A stretch of DNA of 64,000 nt, from assembly GCF_000003815.2 (NCBI RefSeq), contig NC_049979.1:16675933-16739932 (forward strand), written 5' to 3'. Below the pieces are notes generated by a model. It saw nothing but the letters and a program-made list of their open reading frames with translations. It searched no databases and was not told the origin of the DNA. Source of the DNA: Branchiostoma floridae. Lineage: Eukaryota > Chordata > Leptocardii > Amphioxiformes > Branchiostomatidae. Numbering within the stretch: position 1 is the first letter of the stretch; the number at the start of each line of letters is the position of its first letter. Shown here one piece after another: positions 34,269 through 45,502 of this stretch. A program made the position numbers and the translations under genes.

Positions 34269-36610
34269 CTCCGGCATCAACCGTCAGAAGGGAAAAACAA
34301 TATGGAGGAAACAAAGTGTATCATGAAATATAATGGAGTAGATATCAGCATCATTGAGCAGATAAATCATCATCATGGTCATAGTGATGGTTTGATATCT
34401 AAGGGCCTTTTCTCTAAAAGAAAATGAGAAGCAACGTATTTTACATTAATGCTTCTTACTCCGGTTTTGTTGAACCTTATCCAAATTATCTAACCGATTG
34501 TCAGGAAACAAATGCATCTAAATAGAAAAAAATATCACGCAAGTTGAGAGTTTTGCGTAGGCAGACTCACGACGAGCTATGCCAGAATTAATGAAACATA
34601 GTGGTTATTCCCTTGATGGAAATCATGATTGATATTCTTAGTCAATGATGACGTCATAAAGTAGCAATAATGAAAACAAGTAGATTTCTACTTTTTATAG
34701 CACTTTGTACCTTACGTTATACGGATTTTTTTTTCCTTTTTTAAAATCATGTAGCCCGACGACATAGGAATCATGGCAAACAATTACTTTTGGTCATAAC
34801 TTGCATCTTATGTCAAAAGTGACTTTGTAACTCATCAGGTCAAGCTGACCATCTTCTCTGGCATGTCCAAAACAAATCTGACTTCGGACTTTGCTTGAGA
34901 TCTAGCACAGCACATAGCCGTATTGGGTAGGGAACAGTAGCTAAGAGGCCATGCAAAAGTTCGACAAAAAACAAACCATTTCGCATTTGATAACACAGTT
35001 CAGCTTGCGTTCCCTTCCTCCCAACATCCTGATACATGTAGATCATACAAATGTCTGCTATATGGTCCTCAATCAACCTTATTAAACATTCCTCTAGTGT
35101 TGCCCAATGTCAGACAGATTTCTTATTTCTTTTTGGTGTGTCTTTCCCATACGTTTGTAGTCTTAGTGTGCCGCATTTCAGGGTTCTTATCTTTAATTCT
35201 TACATTACAATACAAATTAAAATGACGTGATCCAAATCCGACAATAATCCAACAACGATCTGTGCCTATGCTTTCTCATGATAGTGTAATGGATTAGAGA
35301 TACGAGTAATTTATAATGATTTTGCAGGATAATTACAAAAATGCGATTTATGCGGTTGATAACGTTGTGATTCTGTTAAAGTTGCGAAGGAATATTTTCT
35401 TATCAGACGTAATGTCCAAGTGGAATTATCGCTTCCTTTAACCTTAAAGAGATTCGACCCGCAAACCCAAGGGGTTAATTAAATCAATATTTCCAATTTG
35501 CAAACATATTGATTTTTAATAGAGGTTGTATATATGAATTTTGGAATAATGCAATATACAATCAAGTAGATTTATTTATGAATTTGTCATTGTTGGAATC
35601 TGGTGTTCACGCTGTGCATGCCAAATGATTATTTCAGTCATCACACGTCATCACGTCATAAACGTGATGCAATAAAGAGTTATGAACTGTTCATTCATCT
35701 GTGCAGTCACATACTTTCGTTAACTCGTTCAATCACTCATATTTTCATCATCTTACTTTGCGCGAGAAGCTTTCTATTGAGCCTCAAAGGCAAACTGTTA
35801 TTTTGGACAGGCAACTCAACAAATGATATTACTGAGCTGAAATAATGGCGCTGTTACGTACATCCGCTATGGCTACAATCAGCTAATCCCTGGAGGAGAC
35901 TGGTCATGAGGGTCACTTGTACATCTTACAACATCAAGTTCAAATCCGCCTGACGAATGTTCGTGGGCGTAGAGTGGAAACGACATGTGTTCACTTACAC
36001 TCGTTTCTTCTTTTCTGAAGCATCTTGTATTCTTTTTCAGCGAAAGCACTTACAGATTCTCAGAAAATGGCTTTTGCACGGTCAATTTGACCGATCGACT
36101 GCCGTGAGTCAAGCTTATATAGCGTATGTACTATGGAAACGTGTTCACGTGCATCACAGTAAATCATGCTGCTTTAGTGAGTGCATCAGTGGGTCTGGCA
36201 GTACTTTCTTCACGCTCACATGACTACCGTACAGTACCAGGAAGATATAAGTAATAAACACCGCAGGCTGAAGGTCGTGATAATGAATGGCGATTGGTGG
36301 ATAAGCTGACACGATGAAACTCTATCAACAGTTCAGTCGCGTTTTCACCGCTCGAGGCAATTTTTATCGGATCGACTCAGTCTCCGCGATTCCGCCGTAA
36401 TAAGAGCCCGCGGGGTGTGGATGCAGCGGCGCGCGACAGGGGCTGTTTGGTCTGTTAGTCCCTGAACGTGCTAGGAGATGAGCAATTACCTCACCAGTTA
36501 TGTTCTTATCCTGGGGACGCTGGGCTATCACTAACATTACAGAAGAGAGACACCGGCAGCCAACCTTTACTGCCGGCAATGAAATCCATAAAGGCCATTA
36601 AGATGAATGT
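34269..36610. other. Region upstream of the unidentified gene
   Basis: No exon can be supported. A good minus-strand acceptor (TTTTCTTTTAG) lies near 34420, but no frame after it reaches a matching donor. Short ORFs near 34840-35076 (minus) and 35957-36223 (plus) have no recognisable domains. Confidence 0.4.
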
Positions 36611-36616
36611 CTTTAT

Positions 36617-36932
36617 CAGGGCTCGAAATACTGGGTGCATGTGCACCCAGGTGCACCCAAAATTGGAGCTGTGCACCCAATTATTTTCTGTGGGTGCACA
36701 GGGTGCACCCAAATATTTTCTTAGGTTTATATATGTAAAGATACCAAAGTATACCAGTATACATCATATTCTTGACATCTAAGTGTTGGAAAAATGTCTG
36801 TCATGGTACTTGTTTAAGAATTTGATAGCTTGTAACTAGGTTTTGCTATTAGATTATTACTTAAATTTAAGTGGTGCACCCAAAAAAATTTTGGTGCACC
36901 CAATTTTTTAAACTGGGTGCACCAGAGCCCTG
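36617..36932. mobile_element. Non-autonomous DNA transposon, CAGGGCTCG...CCCTG (copy 2)
   Basis: A 316-bp relative of the element at 12760-13111, starting CAGGGCTCGAAATACTGGGT and ending CACCAGAGCCCTG. It is flanked on both sides by CTTTAT, a clean 6-bp direct repeat. Compared with copy 1 it has lost about 30 bp just inside its right end. The two are otherwise highly similar, suggesting fairly recent spread. Confidence 0.8.
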
Positions 36933-36938
36933 CTTTAT

Positions 36939-39418
36939 GTTACTAGGCCGTCGAGAAAGACTTTACGTTATCCTCGGGTTGTCTCTTGTCAGGTGGTATT
37001 CTCAGGCTGCTTCAAGATAAACATACTTAATGAAAGATACACTGGCACGGTCTAGATATACATTTGTATCTGCAAGATAGCTATCTAGTTCTACAAATCT
37101 TAAGGATCTCCTGTTCCTTCCTACCATTCTTGATGATCCACAACTATCTGAACTTCTTGGTTTCGAAGGCGAAGAGAAACGCCATTTGCCTGCTGACACC
37201 AAGATAACCAGAATGGATGTTTCTGCAGCTGCAGCTGGCTTTCTTGTATTTTTCAGATCATCCACTGCAGAGTACCTACGTATACAATGCAATCCACAGT
37301 GTCGCCATGCATAGTTTGCACCCGAGTTTTACAGTAATTGGTCCTTCAATTATATATGTACTCACTGCTCTTCTATGAGCAGGCGGCTAATCTTTTCAAG
37401 AGAGGATTGTTCGAATGAAAGTTTGATTGTGTCTTTAGTATCTCAAAAAAGCCATGTATATGACCATGACATTCGCATACAGTAACCTCGCCCTTGGCCT
37501 CGTTCAAGGCTTGGCAAAGTTTGAATGTAAACATATATCAGTTCTGTATGCACCCCAGAAAGGAGACAGGTACACGTCAATGGTGCTAATACAGATATAA
37601 AATGTGTGTTTTCTCTGTTTCTGTGATCACGGTCTCAGGAATAGAGTGGCCATGGACATGGGATATGACTAGGTCACAAGAATTTCCAAGACGATTGTTT
37701 GATATTAGAACACATTTGGAAAAGCCAATAAGCCGGAAATACTGTCTTGCAGGACTTGTCTGCAAAGCAATCAGTTAGGTTCGAAAGCACAAACTTGCAA
37801 TTGATCCGAGGAAGCCATTAGGAAAACAGGAAGTTGACGGTATCTTTTAAAAAGTCATTTGTGGATTGTCTATAACTTTCGGCAGCTTTAGCATTACATG
37901 CCATTGTAGAAAACATGGTGGGCTTTAGCTAACTCCGCCATGACCACAGAAGTAAAAGTAGCAGTAGTGGGTGGGATACTTTATCGATACGGCGTTAATC
38001 GGTATTGACTCTTTACTTTCTTAACATTCACAACGCCTACACACTGTGTGGCTTTGTGTAGCAATACGTATTATGCCAATTAAACATTCATGCGCTAATT
38101 TAGCTCTCGTTTTCATGTGTCAGAAAGGTTTTGCTAAGACTGTTCATACTCTTTGATGTTATCCAAAACTTTGGGGTTAATGGTACAAAAGTGTGTCATG
38201 TTTTCACCAAGTCATACAATGCTATAAAAATACCATATGGATAAAATTCATACTTGATGTGTTTTACCACCTCATATGTAGTCAAACTTAGCAGTACCAC
38301 CTCATATGTAGTCAAACTCAGTAGAACCACCTCATATGTAGTCATAGGCAGCTTACCGTGCTGTCTAAATCTCTACTAGTCTCATATGTCGTAAAACAAG
38401 CTGAGTCAGCCCTTTCAGTCCCGACACCAAGATTCATGCCGACCTAGTGATAATCTGGCTTGTGGGATGCACATTATTCTATTCATATCTGCTGTCATGT
38501 TCGGGATATTGTTTCAGAACTTCGTTTCATGGTTGATAAGTGCAAAATGATCACTGTGTGTATTTTGATTCCTGGCCGTGTTGTTACTGTATTAATTGAT
38601 GTACATTACACTTCTGTCCTTCAACTGGCACTGAGCATTCCTTCAGCACTACACCTGGAGAATCTCGCTCCGGCTGTCTGCAGACGGCAGGCGATGATTT
38701 GAAGGCTGAGTCATTGCTTGCGGCATTTCATACATCACCGTAATTGCTAACTTTGTATGGACCGTAAAGCGGTTGTTAACCATCCCCATAAAACCGTGAT
38801 GGGACAGGAAGATTTGTGTAGCAAGTCTATGTGAAATATAGTTCGCAAAGTGTTGCCTTCTGACTTTCATTAAGAGTGGTTGAGACTATTGCGGGAATGC
38901 TGCCCCCATTTTAAATCTGCTATATGTGTAGTCTTAAAGCTTCTTGTATATATAACGTTATCAATTATCTTTTAAGACTCAGGTTCTAGGACGTCGTAAA
39001 TTGAATCAAACCAACAGGTACTTCTAGTACATCTGGTTGGCAGACATCCCGGAGAGCTGATTTGTCATAGAAGAACGTATGACCCACCGATAGATACACT
39101 TATCCGATTGTGGAGATCAGATTAGATGTAAGTTGTGAATTTATTGTACATTGACTAGACATGCCATGACAATATGTAACTCGTTGTACATTGTATGTAC
39201 CGCTTCATCAATGGGATTGGAGATACATGTAAATAGGAATGCATTGGAAAGGAACAAGACATTATTTGCCGGAAAGAATGTCATATACACAAGATAACTG
39301 ACTGCAACCACGCGGTGAATTTGTAGCAAGCTGATACTCCAAAATACAGGTGCGATACGTATGCTTATCTACATGTATCACTGTTGTAAATTCACTTTCA
39401 TTTTGCTCTTGATCAAGT
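36939..39418. other. Intergenic region before LPGAT1 3' end
   Basis: No supported gene. A 97-codon minus ORF at 37002-37292 has no domain and no clear splice context. A three-copy tandem repeat lies at 38265-38354. Confidence 0.45.
38265..38354. repeat. Three tandem copies of a 30-bp unit
   Basis: Units start at 38265, 38295 and 38325, each carrying ACCACCTCATATGTAGTCA. A diverged relative (CTCATATGTCGT) lies near 38381. Confidence 0.85.
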
Positions 39419-39424
39419 TTTATT
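39419..39424 (-). terminator. Polyadenylation signal candidate for LPGAT1
   Basis: AATAAA on the minus strand, 28 bp after the LPGAT1 stop. This is unusually close, so a more distal site may be used instead. Confidence 0.3.
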
Positions 39425-39452
39425 TCAAATTTCAAACCACCCGAACTTGCCA

Positions 39453-41812
39453 TCACAAGATATGCTTTAGAACAGTGCTAACAGTATACCACTGCAGAGC
39501 GGTGGAACACAAGTAGAAGAGGTGGATAGACAGCATCCACCACGGGCTGAACGTTATCTCCACAGCTTCACCTGTTGTCCTGACACCTGGCCGGGAGGTG
39601 CCTGTAGGGAAGCGGCCCGTGGAGTAGAAGTGGGACAGAAGTTCTTCCTTCTCCACAAACCGCTCGTACAGCCACTTGGTCAGGCCTGCCTCGTCCCGAG
39701 GGACCTCGGACGTTGGGAAATGCCTGCATGGGGCAGTTTGAAACGGTGCTTAAAAGGATGCAGCCATCATATTGACGTGGTCAGTCGTGTTAAGTGCTCA
39801 TATTCCGTAAGACTACGTGTAAGTCAACAATAATGTTAAAACTTTTACTGCAAAGTAGCTGGCTCATATCTGACCATAACCTTGCCCCAGTGCCATTGGC
39901 ATTGCCTGTTACCCAACAGTAAATGTTAACAGCCAGCCCTCACAGCATGCATTGCTGTGCAAACCTACAGTGACGGGAACAAGGACTATCATTTCACGTT
40001 TACTGACCAGAAAACGGTGCATTTCGTACCTGTAGTACAGTGTGGTGGGATATGGCGGCCTCCATCCAGAGGTTAGGGTCTGTATGTCCAGTGGTCTGCC
40101 GTGCTCATATGCAATAGTGATGTCAACAATCCACTTCACATGCCGACCTTTGACGAGGAGAGATGTTAAAACAGGTTATATGATGCTATGTCATTTTCCA
40201 CTCCTGTATAGTAGCCGTGAAACCCAGCAACAATATAAAATCTTACACTAGTTTATCGGACGTTATCATTTGACTACCCTTGGAACGCGTAGAATATCAC
40301 TGATGATTCATTATCATTCTAAGTGGGATCTGTATCCATAACGGAGCCAATATAGCTTTTGAAAGAAGAATATACTTGGCGAAAGTGGACATAATTTCCG
40401 GACATGTCTCTTATTTATCTTCCATATTAGCAGATCTATATAGAACTATACATTTGACATTTACCGTTTGAGTGCAGGGTGCCATTAGCCTGTCGTGGCC
40501 CATTGGTGTGGGCCACTGGCGGGCCAACATTGTCCAGGATGGTTTTCATCGCTCCCGTTCTGGGAAGCAGTACGTGCTGTAAGATAGGGAAGTTGTTCTT
40601 CCGTGCGTACCTGTAAAAGAACAAGAGTTGATTCCTCATGACATACTTGGTTTGACATACTTTTGACGATCCTATACGAAACTGTCTATCAAATAACCCA
40701 TTAAATATTGGCTTGGAGTACCTAAACCAACTGAAACATCTTGTCTGTTGCTTTGACTTGCCAAGTTAGAGACTCAAAATGTTACATATACCTACTTCTG
40801 ACTCCTCTCTCTTCTCTTCCTGAGAAAGCCCCCTTCCGGGAACAGAACGATCCACTGATGGTTCCTGCTGGAATATCTGGTGTTGAGATGATCCTTCAGT
40901 GACTTCAGCATGGTGTCACGATACTCCTGCCCCTGTAGTAAGATTAACATGTTATCTTTGGTTTCCCCAAGAAATGAGTATGAAGCCGGAGATTTTAGGT
41001 TATATAACGTCATGCCAACCATACCTGCTGTAGAAAGAAGTCTCCATGTACCCAAGCACACAGTCCGAAGTTAGTGTAGAGGAGAATGTAGTCCATGATC
41101 CACATAATGCGCCTCACCACTGGTCCCTTGTGCTGAAGGGCTCCCATAAGGGTGGCCACGTCAGCTGTGGACTGGTGGTTCACCATCACTATAGCCCCGT
41201 CATTGTAGGTGTGAGAGATGTCCTCTCCACACTCATACACTTGAAATACAAGTTCACAATGGAAGTGTTAACAAAGCAACAAAATGGAAGGGTACAGTAA
41301 ATAACAGACTTGTATGAAAGACTGCAGTATGCAGCGCCCCCACGACCCGGGAATACTGTGTTATGGGACCAAGGTACGAGGTAAAAGGTATGAAAGACTT
41401 AATTGGAAGACTCAAAAACGTACATTGACTATGACAAGTTTAAGGCGACATTCTAGTCTGCTAGTTTCTGTGATTTAATCAACAATGTATGAAAGCGGTA
41501 AAATAGGCAAGGAAGTCACATATGCAGCTTTAAAATGAGCCACAGACAAATGTACCCACCTTTATATCCAGCACTGTACCCCCACCAGCCTATCTGTGCT
41601 GACATCCACTTTATCATCATGCCTTCCAGCTCCCAGAACAGTTCAGGTCTGGCTATGCGCACGGGCTGCAGGCATAGCATCCACACAAAGTGTGCAGGCA
41701 CCACGTACAGGTTGTTTACTAAGACAAACGCCATTCGCAGGACAATCCTCAGCAGGTACCAGGTCTGTGACACCAGCCACAGCAGCTGTGTCGCTGCGCC
41801 AACATGTACCAT
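39453..41812 (-). CDS. LPGAT1: Acyl-CoA:lysophosphatidylglycerol acyltransferase 1
   Basis: Six coding exons: 41560-41812, 41025-41239, 40796-40932, 40465-40610, 40030-40147, 39453-39723. They total 1140 nt and 379 aa; human LPGAT1 is 370 aa, and all phases close. The N-terminus has the hydrophobic MAFVLVNNLYVVPAHF segment. The AGPAT/PlsC block I is NHQSTAD (His106-x4-Asp111), with YTNFGLCAWVHGDFF after it and block III FPEGGFLRKRR (187-197). Downstream come ARKNNFPILQHVLLPRTGA and WIVDITIAYEHGRPLDIQT, then ERFVEKEELLSHFYSTGRFP. A C-terminal hydrophobic stretch follows. The enzyme acylates lysophosphatidylglycerol, and in vertebrates also other lysophospholipids, at the ER membrane. The ATG is the second base of its exon (acceptor TTCTGGGCAG/G), so a leader exon exists upstream but was not firmly located. 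The insert GPPVAHTNGPRQANGTLHSN is more variable than its surroundings in the family. Confidence 0.95.
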
Positions 41813-41813
41813 C

Positions 41814-44800
41814 CTGCCCAGAACAAAAGAAACATTGAATCAGCGTATATAAACTAAGCTAGCTCCGATTCATCCAGGTGGAAACTGAATGGAAGACCCC
41901 AAATTTAAAGGAATAGACAATCTGTTGCACATTATGTCAAAGGAAACTGCAGCTGAAGGATATCGTTCAATCGTCACAAAACATTATAATGTTAACTATT
42001 CAAATTCAGCAAATTGTCATTGGAATCAATGAAGGCATTCTACAACGTTAAGTGACCCATCATGACACTGCACCACGGCCCGAATGAACATGTTCCAAAT
42101 TGGACACTGCAAACATACACATATTGGGGTTACCTTCCGTAGTCTGTACAGTGGCGAAGATCGTTTATACCAGTGCGTAGTGACAAATGTAGTCTGCTAC
42201 TAGTATACTGTCACCTGATCGCTGTCAGTAGGCAAACAGGTTCTGTGGCTTTTATCTGTCATATATCACAGTGAGACGAATACCATGCAAATGGAATTTT
42301 TGCTATCGCTAGCTGAAACTATCCTCTTATAATGTGATTTGCCGACTTCATTCAATTACAGGCTTTTAGTGTAGAGACGTCAGCGGCAGAATTCTGTAGT
42401 CTGACCGTACGGGCACGGTGCAGGGCACGGTGGACACGTCACAGGCGTTACACTTGGTTGGGCGCGAGAAATCGGCCTTGTAACCGCAGGGCCTAATTAT
42501 CATTTTGCCCTGTAGAGTGCTGTAACTTAAGGTCACTTTGTCTTGTCGCGATTTTTAATGCAATTTAAGACATAGAGGCGCTTCCTGGGAAAAACATCAT
42601 TGGCGAGTGGTCTCTCCTAATGTATATAAATTGCTTAATGTTAACGTTAAAGTTTGAATAGTGAGAGTACAAAAATAGCAATCGGGGGGAAGGTTTGCTG
42701 AATGGTCAGACTGAATCAGAACTGGCGGTTATTGATAATGTATTATCGATCGGACGTTTTAGCCAAGGTTTTATGTATGTTAGGCACTTTTATCACATCC
42801 ATCTGTTTTACCTTGTCGGGTATTTAGATAAACACAAAGCAGCACAAGTTCATCAGGTTCTATAACTTATTTGTCTCAAAACCTGATGTGGAAAGTACAA
42901 TCATATAGCTCCAGACATAGCTTAGCACTTTCTCCCTCTTCTTGCCGACATCCTCAAACCAGTGTCAATTTGTCATGTTCTAATTTCCTGAGTCAACTTG
43001 GAGCTTGCTTTTATATCCTTAAACCGTCGGCACTTTTTATGGAGCCATTTGTAGGTTCCCGTGTTCTGGTACTAAAATCACTGAAGCAAAAACTGCCACC
43101 TACACGTATTTTGCCAAGTATTTACACTCAGATGTAAACTACTGGAGCAAACTCGTCTACAAACCCATACTTTCGCCAAAATGTAAATCCCCATATTGTT
43201 TACTGCTGCTGTTGGTGAGAGGTCTTTCAGACAACACAGTAAAACTCCTGTTTCCATCCGGTTATGTCTTTACCTAGCCTCCACCAGGCCTTCATACGGG
43301 GGTGCGGAGATCGTAGAATTCGGCAAATTGGCCAGGGGAGTCAGTCCACGCGTAGGTTCATGTTTCCCCGCAGCCGACCAACTTCTCTGGTAGCAAAACT
43401 CCACTGGCAAATTATTCTCCCTATGATAGCCAGCGTAGTCAGTCAGGTAGAGACTAGTCTTTACCCCTGTGTGTTGTGCCAACTGTAAGACCCCTGGGGA
43501 CAGGCCATGGCAGGAGCGGAACGTTTGCGCCAGTGTGTCAGCGGCATTGCATAATCAATCAACATATGATTATGTATCATCACTTAAACTATCCACACAC
43601 CAGAAATAATGATTACGTTTTCCCCACTCGACTTGCAAAATAAGCAAGTAAGCAAGCATACTTGATATCTCATTGGAATTATTTCGGTTCATCTGGTGCC
43701 AAGTTTTTGAGACAACGTAATAAATGACGGATAGGCCTAGCAGCAGAACTGCCTTTCTGCACCCCTTCTATTATCGGATATTCTACCAAAACATTATGAA
43801 GTCGGTGTAAGGTTGTCGATACTGCACGTGGACATCATGGACATGGCGTAGTGATAGTTTTTGTTAAAGAGATCGATATATAGTAATGTGCGAGACTGTC
43901 TTATATTGATTTCTACGGGGAATATAACTCCGCACCCTCTGGACTGTTAAGTCTATTAAACTTGTCTAGGAAGGGTGTAGGGGAGTGGTATAAGCAGAAT
44001 CATTCTGTCCACTAGAAAGACTGTGTATACTGCGTCTTTTACTGTCGCAGAGGAAAATACTGCGAGTTGACTATGCATTAGTTAGCAGACGTCATAGTCT
44101 GCACCCATTCACTACAGCAGTGATCACTCCTTTCCTTCGCCTGTGGGGTTTATAGATGCTCATCTTAGTCTATGAGTGCATATCGCATGTTAACTAACTG
44201 CAGGCGTCTAATTGGCTGTCGTCTTCTTGGCCGTTTTGTTATTGCAAACATAAATTCTTGAATCATCTTGTACTTGTCTTTGATAAGTCCAAACAACTCA
44301 GTAAGCTACCCGAGGCGTCTGACAAAGATGTCTGAATGGTAAATTTTCCCATATGCTAGAGGTTTGTACTGATGGTAATAAATCAGGATATGATTTCACG
44401 CGACGTTTGGGCTGTTGCTTCCTCACAACAATATCTGTAGTCAGTTTTAAGTTTCCTTGTCTGCGGTGTCATTTTCTCAAGCATTCAGCTGATATCGATC
44501 TCCTGCTTGGCCCGTAGGTGCAGCTAAAGTCATTTTGTGGTGTCCCAGTTTGAAGTATTTGCCCTACATCCATGGCGCCGACAGAACTACAACCACATTA
44601 GGGCTACAACTTTGTAACTGGTAGAGACAAATCGCTCCATTCCGGTCGGGTATCAAAGGGATTACGGAATGACTGTCTCCACAGTGCGGCTTGCCTTCTG
44701 ATCTCTGCTACAGTGAATTAAAAATAGACCGTTAGAGAAAGAGAGAGATAGTTTTCCTGAACCGGCTTAAGAATCGTAGGCCATTAGAATAGACGTGTCA

Positions 44801-45443
44801 GTGTACCCTATGTTTGGAAACCGTGACTGCTCAATAATGTAATATCATACATTGCACGTATATACACGTAATGGCCCATTGGGTGCTATCAACATGGCAT
44901 AATAGTAAGTAACATGACCTTCAAAGTTCAAACACCAGGTTCAACCATTTGTTTGAAGGGTTGTATTTCACAAAGCAATGATTTTCAGATGTAGAGGAAG
45001 ACAATTTTCTTATATTGTCGTTATTATTGGATTTTGCCCGGTCCGCTGTCTTTTCTCAAGCGTCTTTTCTATATTTTAGTTTGTTCTTTAGACGACCCCA
45101 CATCAATGGCGGGAGCTGCATCAGTATTCACGGCGCCCCTCCGGTCACAGCGGCTCACAGTGACCCGGCGATACGCCTCCAGATAGTTACGAGTCTCATG
45201 AATGTCTTCATTACCTGCACACTATATGAGCAAGAGAAATGAGTTCGGCCAATTACATCCACTCACGTGATAAGCATGGAGATCCCGTGGTGCCCAGCAC
45301 GTACCCCTGGAGAGTTCCCGACATTTCTACTTAGTAGATAAGACCTACAGTGGCGCGAGAGGGCGTGTGTCCCCTAGGACTATAAACTTATTTCATAACA
45401 TAAGACGTAAGACTTAATAAACTGTACCGATCATTCGTACGGA
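41814..45443. other. LPGAT1 upstream region, no supported gene
   Basis: No coding exon is convincing. A minus-strand segment at 45268-45325 starts with ATG and ends in a strong donor CAC/GTGAGT. It could be the LPGAT1 leader exon 3.5 kb upstream, but its frame does not continue into LPGAT1. Confidence 0.35.
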
Positions 45444-45502
45444 CTTGAAATAAGTATTCTTGTACCTCCGTAGTACGGAGGTACAAGAATACTTATTTCA
45501 AG
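45444..45502. repeat. Perfect 59-bp palindrome (29-bp arms, 1-base centre)
   Basis: Left arm 45444-45472 begins CTTGAAATAAGTATTCTTG and ends CTCCGTA; right arm 45474-45502 is its exact reverse complement around a single G. No mismatch was seen over 29 bp. Pairing stops at the next base outward. A single-stranded copy would form a very stable hairpin with almost no loop. Confidence 0.9.

Noticed and set aside
38265-38354. CRISPR array
   Set aside because: The units are tandem with no distinct spacers, and the DNA is eukaryotic.
45268-45325. Possible first coding exon of LPGAT1
   Set aside because: Its strong donor joins out of frame to the LPGAT1 ATG exon; it could only be a leader, unproven.
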